Of a DNA stretch of 64,000 nt, positions 12,401-20,093 are shown in pieces. This stretch comes from Sceloporus undulatus (taxonomy: Eukaryota; Chordata; Lepidosauria; Squamata; Phrynosomatidae). The translations under genes and the position numbers were made by a program. The stretch covers positions 43,769,090 to 43,833,089 of the forward strand of contig NC_056528.1 of the NCBI RefSeq assembly GCF_019175285.1. Reading direction: 5' to 3'. Within the stretch, counting starts at the first letter, position 1. Each line of letters opens with the position of its first letter. A model generated the notes under the pieces. The model ran no database searches, was not told where the DNA came from, and worked only from the letters and a program-made list of their open reading frames with translations.

Positions 12401-15400
12401 AACTCTGATTTAAATTCCTAAAAGTCTTGTTTTACATTTTTTTAAAGAGCTGAATTTAAAGATCATGTATTTTAACCAGCCTTACATGTATGTAAGGTTG
12501 TGTGAGATACAATTGAAAAGTGCAAATTCACAAAGCTGTGTGGGCGCGAAACCTTTATGTGTCATATAGGTAAGACTGTGTGGGATGGAAGAAAGCACTG
12601 CAGTTACTTGGCACATTTTGCTGCCTGCCCGATAATCAAAAATGGAGTTTTCACCGCTTGTTGCTATATCTTGGATGAGTGGGTTTTACCAAATTCTGGA
12701 GCCATTATTTGGATTCCTTGCACGCCTGTTTCAGCAATCTGCTGCCCTAGAAACTAGTTCCGACATGATTCCAAAACCTTGTCTACCGCTGCCTTTGTGT
12801 GTCTTAGAAGGATTCATACTCATATCACAAGGGTCTCAGGTTTTGGCCTTGAATTGTCAGGGAATGGAAAGTTGCTGAATGGAGGAGATTGTTTGGCCTT
12901 CCAGATGTTTTAGATTACAACTCCCACAATGGTATGCCAGCTGGGACATCTGTGAGTTGTACATTTAGAGATTTAGATGGCCACAGCTTTCCTATTCTCT
13001 GATTTATAAGTCAATACAGGTACCTTGAATTGGTCCTCAAAAGGGATGAGCAGCCAGTAGTGCATATCTAGCCCAGCATTCTGTTCTCACAATGTCCAGC
13101 CAAATATCCATAGAAAGCTTATGTGCTTGGTTTATCAATAATAATTTCTTGCTTTTGTTTCCACTGACTGGCATGTTCTGTCTGATACTGAAGATAATAC
13201 TTGCCCATTGGGAGAGAAAGGTTGAGTCCTTCTGCATAAAACAATAAAAACAATACAATACCTGCACTCAGATTTATATCATAAAACAGACTATATAAAA
13301 GGAAAAAGGAATGGGGAAGGAATAGAATTAAAAACAGGAAAAGATCATTGTTGCTGCTGTGTGCCTTCCAGTCATTTCTGACTTTTGGCAACCCTAATAG
13401 ACACCTATAATGGAATTTTTTGGCAAGATTTATTCAGATGACAGTGTGACTTGCCAAAGGATGAGATACAGTGGGCTTTCATAGCTGAATGCGGGATTCA
13501 ACCCTGATCTCCAGCATCTTTTGTCTTTTCTAATGAATCTTGCTTCTTGTGATGTGGTGAAAATATGACAATCTCAATTTAGTCATCCTGGTTTATGGTA
13601 GAGTTCAGGCTTAATCTGTTCTAGTACCTATTTGTTTATCTTGTTGGCTGCCCACAGTACTGTATTCTCAGCACTCTTCTCCAGCACCACATCTCAGATG
13701 AGCTGATTTTCTTTCTATCAGCTTTCTTCACTATCCAGCTCTCACATCCATACATGGTGATGGGGAAAACAATGTCTTGGATTATCCTCACTTTAGTGTT
13801 CAGAGTTATATCTTTGCACTTTAGTAAGGTACTAATTCATAATTTCATATTATTTATATGATTGTGTAACTGTCTTAGCACTTGGAAAATTGTCCAGGAG
13901 TTGTTGACATCATTAAATGTGTTGCCTTGTAGATCTGCCTAGGGAGCAAAGGGTCAGTTTAGAAATTGAGGACCTTTCTCAATAGGAACAGAGCTGCTAA
14001 AGAGTGTAAGATCATATCTCCTGTCTCTCTTTTCTCTCTTAGGTTGCTCCACACCACTGGGAATGGAAAGCAAAACCATCTTTGATGAACATATCTCCGC
14101 CTCTTCCTACATTGACAATGTGTTCTCCACTTGGTCTCCCTTTCAAGCCAGGCTTAACTTGAATGGTAGAACCAATGCTTGGAGACCAAAGGTAAATTAT
14201 GGTAGGAAGCAAGATAGAAGCCGGAATCAGGGCTAGGCAACCTGGTGCCTTCCACATATTTTAGGCTATAACTTCTATAAATACCAGCTTTCAGAGAGAG
14301 TTTGCCATGGCCTTCCTCTTACCACTTTACCACATGAGACCTGTTCTCACAACAGTTATATTAGTAAAAAAGAATGGGAACATACCACTTCAAGAAGCCA
14401 TCACCGCATCTCTTCTCAGTTGTGTGACTGGGAAAAACAATAGGGAATTAGGCTGATTGGGAATAGTGAGACGGAGGAAGGGACACTGACAACACCTGAC
14501 CACCAATTGTGTAACTGGCCCAGAAGTGATGTTTCACACCTAGGAGTTTGCGCAGTTGCAAGGCCATGGACAGGTTTTCCCTGTCAATAAAAAGGGATGG
14601 GGTGGGGTCAAAGCAGCTATAGGTTGGAGGTAGCAATGTGCTATACATATCACCAAAGCTGCTTTTCTCCTGGTGTAATCACAGTTTAAAAGCCACATGT
14701 AGTAATCTCCTTAGGCTGAGAGAGAGAGAGAGAGTTGCCCAAAGTCAGCTTCCATAGCTGAGTGGGGATTCAAACCCTGGAAAAAAGTGAGGTTTTCGAT
14801 TCAGACACAGACCTTCTGTGTATTTCTGTGTGCCTACCAAATGGGAATCACAGTTTAAGATCCTACAGTAACAGCTATCATTAATGAAGCAACAAATTGA
14901 ATGCTCAAAAGTGTTGCAGTTGCTTGAAACTGCCAATAAACCTATACTTGTACCATAGGTGGAAGAGCTGTGATGAGAAAGTGACTTGTGTTGGACTATT
15001 TCTTTATTATTTCTGATTCACTACTTTATATCTCACTTTTTGGGAGCCAGCATAGTACTGATTTGAGCATTGGACTATGACTCTGGAGGCTAGGGTTCAA
15101 ATCCCCACTCAGCCATGGAAACCCACTTGGTAACCTTAGGCAAGTCACTCTCTCTCAGCCACAGCTTTCTGATATTATTGGGCTCAGGTTGGTAGTTAAG
15201 ACCATAACAAAAATCCTAGTGGAGCCAACTGTCTATCCCAACATTATGTTCCCCAAGAGATTAGCACCAAGAGAACATGAGGACAAGAGCACCCTTCTGA
15301 TTATGTTTCTCAGAATTTGATATACAGTACAGAAATAAAATGCCTCCTATGACTGGGGTGGTGATGATTTTATTTTCTCTTTGAGGCCCATGTTATTTAA

Positions 15401-16835
15401 TTGCCAAAAGAAAGGGATAATTTCATGGAATCCAAGGCTGCTTATGTTGAAGGCATCTCTTTCTGTTCCACAGGTGGATAGCACAGCAGAGTGGCTTCAG
15501 GTGAACTTTCTGAAGACCATGCGGGTGACAGGGGTGGTGACCCAAGGGGCAAAGTCTGTCTTCACCAAAATGTTTGTGAAGGAATTTTCTCTCTCAGGAA
15601 GCCAGGATGGCACACATTGGAATCCTGTTTTGCAAGATGGAAGAGAGAAGGTAATAGCATTTATCAGTCTGCAAGAAAATGCAGTGTCAGTGTTGAACGG
15701 GGCCTACTTTTTGAGATATGAAGTGGAAGTCCATAAAAGTAATGTTTGCAAACTTTATCTCAGGATTTCCTTTACGGTGTGAGCCAATGATGAGTTCTTT
15801 GTGTTGTTCAAGGTGCAAATTTTGTGGTGGGGGACTGAGGGATGAAAATCTTATTTGAGCCTGTAGAGAGAGTCCAAAATAAAGCTGCTTTGGGTCACCT
15901 TGGAAATATGCTGTTTAAATGCTGCATGGGTCCTAAGAGTCCAGAAGTTGCGCCAAAGCCATGGTCCAGTCCTAAGGACTAGAGCGCAGCTTTGGCGCAG
16001 CTTCTGGTCTCTTAAGATGTGTGTGTCATTTAAACAGCATACCTCAAAAGTGACCTGAGGCAGTATTATTTTGGCCTCTCTGCAAGGGCCCATTTGTTTT
16101 CTATTGTCCAGTGGTACAGTGGACTGAGGTTTCTTAGGGTCAAAGTACAAGAATGTTTTGATTAAAGAAATATATATAAACCCACTCAACACAATACAGT
16201 CATCACATGCCATCTTATCAGAATCAGAGTGGAGCGGAGCGGAGCTTTGACATGGCTTCTGGCTTCTTAGGATGCATGCATCATTTAATCAGAACACTTC
16301 CATAGTGGCCCGAAGCAGCTTTATTTTGGCCTGTCTGTTCAGGCCCTAAGTTATATTATGGTTATAACTGAGTGGTGGCTAACACAACTCCTCTGTAATA
16401 ACTAGCTGTTTTAGTTACTGCCTTGGTGGGCATATATGAGCTCAGTGTGCTTTGTACCAAAGGCTAGCAGCCTGTAGCATTTCGGTGGTGTTTTTAAAGG
16501 TAACTCACTTTGAATAATAAGAACGCAACAGGTGATATGTAAGAACTGCAACTGATTCTTGAGAGTTTGGAACAGTAATTGTAGTGTCAAAAACTTTTAT
16601 CAAGTAACTTTCCTAGTTCTAGTCTTTACCCCCAAGAAGACTGGCAAAATAACAGTTGTTATTCCTCTCTCCTTTTCAGATTTTCCAGGGAAATCAAGAT
16701 CATCTCAGCCCAGTGATAAATTTCCTGGACTCTCCCATTTTTGTTCAGTATTTGAGGATACACCCAGTCCTCTGGAATAAGCACATTGCACTGCGGATGG
16801 AAATTTTAGGTTGTGACACTCAGCAAATGGCCTAG
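1..16835 (+). CDS. F8: Coagulation factor VIII, 3' part (exons 14-26)
   Basis: Factor VIII is the secreted plasma cofactor of factor IXa in the tenase complex; thrombin activates it, von Willebrand factor carries it and its C domains bind membranes. The joined exons 1-226, 1162-1318, 3470-3682, 4918-5146, 5681-5863, 7818-7934, 8345-8416, 8970-9055, 10697-10852, 11495-11639, 14043-14191, 15474-15650 and 16680-16835 stay in one frame with GT-AG junctions. They encode the a3 acidic peptide, A3 ([15 protein letters not shown]), C1 and C2 (SNAWRP-like NAWRPK, RLHPTHY, ending GCDTQQMA). Internal exon lengths 213, 229, 183, 117, 72, 86, 156, 145, 149 and 177 equal human exons 16-25. Paralogous factor V is excluded by closer residue match and by neighbours SMIM9 and MPP1, which follow F8 in the same order and orientation in human. 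The 5' part (A1, A2, most of B) lies outside the window. No break was seen. Confidence 0.97.
775..1077 (+). mobile_element. L2-type LINE 3' end
   Basis: The segment contains a decayed match to the last residues of an L2 second ORF (GRLFLN-like, before a stop). It ends with the typical LINE tail: a GTAAGCC..GGGCGGGATAAAAATAAAATG block and a short ATT-rich tail. It lies in F8 intron 14, sense to the gene. Confidence 0.6.
1162..1318 (+). CDS. F8: F8 exon 15 (A3 domain)
   Basis: Encodes [20 protein letters not shown] and [13 protein letters not shown], the first cupredoxin-like strands of A3. It is 157 nt, one codon longer than the human exon (154 nt). The acceptor follows a run of 13 or more C residues. 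The donor is ATG|gtaaga. Confidence 0.95.
1805..2152 (-). mobile_element. CR1 LINE, 3' fragment
   Basis: Read on the minus strand, the fragment encodes the C-terminus of a CR1 second ORF ([30 protein letters not shown]). It ends in the diagnostic CR1 tail of short ATTCTATG-type repeats, visible here as TAGAATCATAGAATCATAG. It is 5'-truncated and lies in F8 intron 15 antisense to the gene. Confidence 0.88.
2817..3350 (-). mobile_element. CR1 LINE, longer 3' fragment close to exon 16
   Basis: The minus strand encodes [31 protein letters not shown] and FKYLKG, the C-terminal part of CR1 ORF2, followed by the CR1 tail. A short interruption splits the coding match near 3075. The element ends about 120 bp before F8 exon 16, so it nearly abuts the branch-point region. 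Confidence 0.88.
3470..3682 (+). CDS. F8: F8 exon 16 (A3 domain)
   Basis: Encodes [17 protein letters not shown] through [15 protein letters not shown], matching human VTFRNQASRPYSF and [15 protein letters not shown]. The EFDCKA segment lies in the A3 surface that contacts factor IXa in human factor VIII. It is 213 nt, as in human. The donor is gtacgt. Confidence 0.97.
3683..4917 (+). other. F8 intron 16, no recognised element
   Basis: AT-rich intron sequence with short A/T runs and AAGAAAAG simple sequence near 4380. I see no gene, intact repeat or structured motif in it. Confidence 0.5.
4918..5146 (+). CDS. F8: F8 exon 17 (A3 domain)
   Basis: Encodes [18 protein letters not shown] and [16 protein letters not shown], both near-identical to human. 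A sequon NHS close to the exon end is absent from the human protein, where the aligned residues are ENY. It is 229 nt, as in human, and ends in phase 1 before gtaaga. Confidence 0.97.
5147..5680 (+). other. F8 intron 17, no recognised element
   Basis: Unique-looking intron of 534 bp. It ends in a strong pyrimidine tract (cccctcctcctctccatttctctccttcag in the genome). No repeat family was recognised. Confidence 0.5.
5681..5863 (+). CDS. F8: F8 exon 18 (A3 domain)
   Basis: Encodes [20 protein letters not shown] and [16 protein letters not shown]. The HFHGQ motif replaces human HFSGH and is closer to the ancestral cupredoxin form also seen in factor V. It is 183 nt, as in human. Confidence 0.97.
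6428..6752. mobile_element. Foldback (hairpin) DNA element
   Basis: Two arms of roughly 150 bp are reverse complements of each other. The left arm runs from GGACCTTATTACACTT; the right arm ends AGTGTGATAAGGTCCC. They meet near 6598 at ACTTTTGGGAACTTCCCGAAAGT. There is no coding capacity. Similar sequence lies at 29552-29770. It is a non-autonomous DNA element; the family is not identified. Confidence 0.75.
7325..7450. repeat. Short ACTACAACTCC-type dispersed repeat
   Basis: A CCAGATGTCTTAGACTACAA block is followed by a degenerate reverse-complement half (CATAGCCCCCATGTCCAGAG). Comparable decayed hairpin repeats lie near 12895, 17635, 39140, 42865 and 47865, suggesting an old hairpin MITE family. 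Confidence 0.5.
7468..7526 (-). mobile_element. LINE/SINE 3' tail fragment
   Basis: On the minus strand it reads as a GGAAGCTGCCTTGGGTCCC..GAGAAAGGTGGCATATAAATAAA tail, the common end of L2-mobilised squamate elements. Only the tail remains. Confidence 0.5.
7818..7934 (+). CDS. F8: F8 exon 19 (end of A3)
   Basis: Encodes [20 protein letters not shown] through [11 protein letters not shown], aligning with human [20 protein letters not shown]. It is 117 nt, as in human, and ends in phase 1 before gtgagt. Confidence 0.97.
8057..8130 (+). mobile_element. L2-like 3' tail with ATT microsatellite
   Basis: A TGTAATCTGCCTTGATTCCGC..AAAGGTGGAATATAATTATT tail runs into (ATT/AAT)n. Only the 3' end is present. 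Confidence 0.5.
8345..8416 (+). CDS. F8: F8 exon 20 (start of C1)
   Basis: Opens the C1 discoidin domain with [20 protein letters not shown]. The first Cys pairs, by family knowledge, with the Cys of GCDLN at the end of exon 23. It is 72 nt, as in human. Confidence 0.97.
8488..8800 (+). mobile_element. L2-type LINE reverse-transcriptase fragment
   Basis: Decayed frames read [20 protein letters not shown] and then match the Asp-Thr-Ile-Asp-His-type block of L2 reverse transcriptases. It is an internal piece with no 3' tail, in F8 intron 20, sense to the gene. Confidence 0.65.
8970..9055 (+). CDS. F8: F8 exon 21 (C1 domain)
   Basis: Encodes [20 protein letters not shown] and then KSWIQ, matching human GQWAPKLARLHYSGSINAWS. 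It is 86 nt, as in human. The acceptor is a weak-looking ttgcaaag after a purine-containing tract, but phase and length fix it. Confidence 0.95.
9225..9442 (+). mobile_element. SINE/LINE 3' tail ending in (AAC)n
   Basis: The tail reads GATTGTAAGCCTGAGGGCAG then ACAGCGCTGTGTAAATTTAC and TTTATAAATAAAGG. It runs into a 40-bp (AAC)n microsatellite at about 9401-9442. This is a common amniote LINE-like tail; the family is not certain. Confidence 0.55.
9812..9893. repeat. Compound trinucleotide microsatellite
   Basis: Adjacent runs of (CCT)n, (CAT)n, (CTA)n and (ATA)n lie in F8 intron 21. Reading frames across it give only homopolymeric Ser or Asp/Glu runs. Confidence 0.9.
10697..10852 (+). CDS. 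F8: F8 exon 22 (C1 domain)
   Basis: Encodes [20 protein letters not shown] and [20 protein letters not shown]. The sequon NAT occupies the position of human Asn2118 (NST), so this glycosylation site is conserved. It is 156 nt, as in human. Confidence 0.97.
10962..11035 (-). mobile_element. CR1 tail fragment
   Basis: TCATAGAATCACAGAGTTGG followed by a TAGTCCAACC block is the 3' end of a CR1 copy on the minus strand. An L2-like tail on the + strand, ending AAATAAATAAATA near 11265, follows it. Confidence 0.65.
11495..11639 (+). CDS. F8: F8 exon 23 (end of C1)
   Basis: Encodes [20 protein letters not shown] and [20 protein letters not shown], ending GCDLN. It is 145 nt, as in human. The first residue is Ile where human has Val. 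Confidence 0.97.
11785..11972. mobile_element. Small hAT-like element with inverted ends
   Basis: The left end (ACACAATTATAGTGCTACTA) and right end (AGTAGCACTGTAATTGTTTA) are imperfect reverse complements over about 35 bp. The interior of about 110 bp is non-coding. It lies in F8 intron 23. Confidence 0.65.
13352..13510 (-). mobile_element. tRNA-derived SINE, 5'-truncated
   Basis: On the + strand the SINE reads backwards, from its tail (GTTGCTGCTGTGTGCCTTCC) to the tRNA B-box side (GGATTCAACCCTGATCTCCAG). The A-box half is missing. The same family occurs at 32125, 34757 and 51498. Confidence 0.75.
13511..13835 (-). mobile_element. RTE/Bov-B-type LINE remnant
   Basis: The minus-strand reading resembles the Bov-B ORF stretch ESWTVKKA, followed by a KIDAFELWCWRR-like block (here [20 protein letters not shown]). 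It resembles the copy at 53270-53660. Old and 5'-truncated. Confidence 0.6.
14043..14191 (+). CDS. F8: F8 exon 24 (start of C2)
   Basis: Opens C2 with [20 protein letters not shown]. The membrane-spike pair is VF in [13 protein letters not shown], where human has MF. The exon ends with TNAWRPK. It is 149 nt, as in human. Confidence 0.97.
14699..14782 (-). mobile_element. tRNA SINE fragment
   Basis: GGCTGAGAGAGAGAGAGAG followed by GCCCAAAGTCAGC and GGGGATTCAAACCCTGG is the middle part of the same tRNA SINE family as 34757-34998. Confidence 0.55.
15041..15165 (+). mobile_element. tRNA-derived SINE, 5' half
   Basis: Starts with the tRNA-like head GCCAGCATAGTACTGATTTG (A box) and a B box GGGTTCAAATCCCC. 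It then continues into the CTTAGGCAAGTCACTCTCTC body. The tail is missing. Confidence 0.75.
15474..15650 (+). CDS. F8: F8 exon 25 (C2 domain)
   Basis: Encodes [20 protein letters not shown] and then [20 protein letters not shown]. The second membrane-spike pair is VF (human LL). It is 177 nt, as in human. Confidence 0.97.
15849..16100. mobile_element. Foldback DNA element
   Basis: The left arm (GTCCAAAATAAAGCTGCTTT, ATATGCTGTTTAAATGCTGC, AGAAGTTGCGCCAAAGC) and right arm (GCTTTGGCGCAGCTTCTGG, TTTAAACAGCATACC, TATTTTGGCC) are reverse complements. The ends are GGGCC-like. It lies in F8 intron 25. Confidence 0.75.
16226..16352. mobile_element. Half copy of the same foldback element
   Basis: GAGCTTTGACATGGCTTCTG..AGCAGCTTTATTTTGGCC repeats the right arm of the element at 15849-16100. 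The left arm is not seen. Confidence 0.65.
16680..16835 (+). CDS. F8: F8 exon 26, end of C2 and stop
   Basis: Encodes [20 protein letters not shown], then [20 protein letters not shown] and GCDTQQMA before TAG. Human ends GCEAQDLY, so the carboxyl end is about the same length. The last Cys closes the C2 disulfide. Confidence 0.97.
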   Translation: MFQGNQDHLSPVINFLDSPIFVQYLRIHPVLWNKHIALRMEILGCDTQQMA

Positions 16836-17895
16836 TAATGATAAACCTGTCTTTGATCTCCCTGGGGAACTTTCAGCCACCTGGAACACAGTGAAGTAAG
16901 ATCTAGCGTCAGAACATGCTCAAAAGAAATGAACCACATTGCCTGTATATTTTTTGATAGCAGCAGTTTTGGATTGTATGAAGAATATTAAAGTAACTGG
17001 AAAACTATTTCTGCCTGAGAAGTGGGGTAGCTGTGTTAGGAGGAAAGCTACTTTTGATTCTAAGGGAAGTGTCTCTCCAGGGACAAACAGCAGTTTTCAG
17101 GAGGGGATTTTTCTTCCAGACCACGATGAGAGAAAAGGCTTTCAGGTCCTGTACCATGACATCTTCCCATTGTAGTTTTCATCTTGATAAAACCCATCTG
17201 AAGCCACTTTTTGATGTTTAGGAAAGTGTAGCTTTGAATTCCAGACACTTATTATATGTGTGGATTACAGTTCTAAGCATATTTACTTGGAGGTAAGTCC
17301 CACTGAATTAAATGAGATCTATTTTAGAGCAGGCAAGTATAGAAAGTGTAGGGTAAGGTAGGAAATGTTTCCTTAAAACAATGCAAAAGGGTTTTTTTAA
17401 AAAAAAAGAAAAAAAAAACCTAAATCCATACAATCTAATCTGCAACTTTTAACAGAAATAAACAAGGTTAACAGAATCTGCAATGTGCGACAATCCCTGC
17501 TGGATAATGCCAAGTGTGGATCTAGTTAGTCTAACATCCTATTTTCTCATCAAGGAAGACCCACTGTTTCTCTATGTGAAGCCGGCAAGCAAGCATGAAA
17601 GCCAACATGACATTTTTCCAGATCTGTTGGACTACAAACTCCATCGGCCCCCTCTGCTTGGCTAATTGTCAGAATTGATGGATGTTGTAGTCCAAAACAT
17701 TTGGAATGGCCCAAACTGGCAAAGTTTATGGCTGGAATCCTGTTGGTTACATCCAGCTGGATTAGACTCATTCAATCCATCTTTTTTTTTTAATTGAGAG
17801 TCAACACACAACTAAATCCAATTGATTCAGTGGGTCTATTCTACTCAGGATTTCACCTCTGTCTCCTGAATAAAAGCTGTTGACAGACCTGTTTC
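16836..17895 (+). other. F8: F8 3' UTR (extent approximate)
   Basis: Follows the TAG stop. Two AATAAA hexamers could end it: 17457-17462, and 17869-17874 which is followed by a T/GT-rich stretch. The second looks better by downstream context. Contains an A-rich tract at 17395-17418 and a small hairpin near 17630-17700. Confidence 0.5.
17869..17874 (+). other. F8: Candidate F8 polyadenylation signal
   Basis: Canonical AATAAA about 1.03 kb after the stop, followed by ATGGTTTTGTTTTATCCTCT as a possible U/GU-rich downstream element. An alternative AATAAA lies at 17457. Confidence 0.45.
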
Positions 17896-18237
17896 CCTAC
17901 ATGGTTTTGTTTTATCCTCTGTTTAATATCTTGATAGCTGATAAACCTTTCAGATCCTCTGTACTCACAGCAGCTATAAAGAGTTGGTTCCACCAGATGA
18001 GCTATCGTTTTCCCAAATACTCTTCTATCAGCAAAAGTCAAATGGTGTCAGACCTTTCAATGTTACAAAACTGTTCACGTCCAGCATACTTAAATGTCTT
18101 TGCTATTTATGCTAAACCTCTGGGTTGTCAGAGGACAGTGCCACATAATTAAAGAGCATTTGTCTCATTAAGAGCTGTACTTTCATCTCTTTTTTCCTTC
18201 CCATGACTGATTCCTGAACTTTCCAGCAGTAGAATAA

Positions 18238-18276
18238 ATTAATGCTGACTCTGCTGTGAACAAAGTCAGCATTAAT
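18238..18276. repeat. Short perfect hairpin
   Basis: TTAATGCTGACT and AGTCAGCATTAA are exact reverse complements around a short loop (CTGCTGTGAACAA-like). Function unknown. Confidence 0.7.
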
Positions 18277-18611
18277 ATCAGATAATAATTAATTAGTGAG
18301 TGATACTTCATCCTGGCTTGTACTGTGGTTATTTCCTTTAAGCTCCTGGGATCCCAGAAAAACACTTTCCCAGTATCCTAATCCAGCATTCAAACCACTA
18401 CACCCCAATGGCTCTCTAGGTTTTGGCAGTCATTTGGATCACTCTTACTTTTGTTCTACCTCCTCCCATACTCACCAACATGCACATTATAGGAAACTAA
18501 TTTTCCCAATAATGGTGCTAATAAAGATGGGGTGGGTAACTTAGCAGGTATCTGGAGACCAAAATTCATCCTTTCTGGACACAATCCAGGAGGGAAAACC
18601 ACATTATCATG

Positions 18612-18944
18612 AGCAGGAAATAATTTTTTTAAAAAATATTTTTATTAAGTTCTCTATTAATACACTATACAATCAAACAATCAACAAACCTCACACATAT
18701 ACAACCATCTCATACACACTCATATAGCATTATAATTATTATATCAATTCGTATTTCTATTATTCTATATTAGAGCTATATTTACTAACCTAAACAATAG
18801 CCTTTCGTCTTTTAATTTAGCAGTTGATCAGGTCCTTGGATCTTCCCTTTCTTTTCCCCTTCAAACTTTCCCTCTCTATCTCCAACCCTATCCATTCCTT
18901 TCTCTGTTCTTCTCTCTCTTTCCTTCATTTAGCAGGAAATAATT
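18612..18944 (-). mobile_element. Truncated L1-like retrotransposon with 14-bp target duplications
   Basis: AGCAGGAAATAATT occurs exactly at 18612-18625 and 18931-18944. Between them, a T-rich left end (TTTTTAAAAAATATTTTTATT, read as a poly-A-type tail on the minus strand) leads into a non-coding, pyrimidine-rich 3'-UTR-like body. Exact duplications and a terminal A tail show target-primed retrotransposition. L1 origin is inferred from tail and base composition only. Confidence 0.75.
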
Positions 18945-19467
18945 GTTTTAAAGGGGGTTTCCTTGTTTGCCATCAAAGTTTACCACGAAAATCCCATTAC
19001 CACAAACAAAAAATACTAATTTTAATAGACTTTTTGAGATTTGCCACCAAAACAGCACAGGCAGATATTGATCACCTTTGTATAAAAACCCCCAATGTCT
19101 TCTGAGGTCCAGTATCAATATTTCCCCATGTAGTTGGGTGCAGTGAGGTCATAAACGTTGCCAGGTTCTATGTGCAAAGCATGGAACTCTGCTGGGGCCT
19201 GGAGGAGTTTAGGTATGATATGTGCTTATTTTTCTGAGCTTTGACCAGGTGCAAGTGGGAAATCTCTGACAACTTTGGAATTTGCTAAGTGTTCAGTGCT
19301 TTTCACAAAACCAACAGTACTAACAGAAATCATTGCAAAGGCTGTATGTGGATTTTGTGACTCAGCAAAGCCACCTCCGGCAGCTGGAGGTCTTGTTGGA
19401 ACTATAGCTTACATTTTGGACTACAACTCTCAGAATCCCACAGCAAGGGACTCTGGCAATGTAATGA

Positions 19468-19545
19468 AAATGAAATGAAATTAAAATTTATTTCTATACC
19501 GCTATTCCTATACAGATCACAGCGGTTTACAACAAAATAGTCCAA
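19468..19545 (-). mobile_element. SINE/LINE 3' tail fragment
   Basis: The minus strand reads GTAAACCGCTGTGATCTGTA..AATAGCGGTATAGAAATAAA, the tail shared with the Sauria-type SINE at 54286 and the L2 at 55440. Confidence 0.55.
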
Positions 19546-19576
19546 ACAAGTCACATTTTCAGCCTCTGGTATTTTT

Positions 19577-20093
19577 CCAGTGATGTAATCAAGTCTTTTA
19601 TTTCAAGCCAAGTGTCAAGTCTCTGTCTTCAGATCTCAAGTCAAATCTCAAGTCCTACCAAGAAATTTTCAAGTCTCAAGTTGAATCTCAAGTCTGGGAG
19701 CCAACTTGTAACAGAAAAAGAGGAGCAGTGGCACATTTCTCAGGCGGGAACAGCAAACATCTTAAGCAATGGGCTTGAGGCAGAGGTTGAGATCTACTTG
19801 GTAGCCTGTCCTTGCTGCACATCAGAGGAGCGTAAGGTGGATTATACCTTTCCACCTCAAGCCCATTGCCTAATACATTTGTTGTTCCCTCTGAGAAATG
19901 CACCCCACACTTTGGGGGTAGATCTTGCCTGTTGCTCGAAGTGAATGATGCCACCAAGTCGGCTGCCAAAACTATACAAATCATGAGTCAAGTCGAGTCA
20001 GAGCATTTACTGCCAAATTGCGTCTAAGTCATTGAAGCGACTTAAGTCTGACTTGAGTCTGAGTCAATCGACTTGAGTCTACATCACTGTATT
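19577..20093. mobile_element. hAT-like non-autonomous DNA element rich in AAGTC repeats
   Basis: The termini CAGTGATGTAATCAAGTC (left) and GACTTGAGTCTACATCACTG (right) are inverted. Many dispersed CAAGTC/GACTTG words fill the subterminal zones. Inside, 19740-19782 and 19853-19895 form a second, nested inverted repeat around a GCAATGGGCTTGAGG core. Confidence 0.75.

Noticed and set aside
1-16835. Factor V instead of factor VIII
   Set aside because: Residues, exon lengths and the a3 peptide fit factor VIII better, and the SMIM9-MPP1 neighbours settle it.
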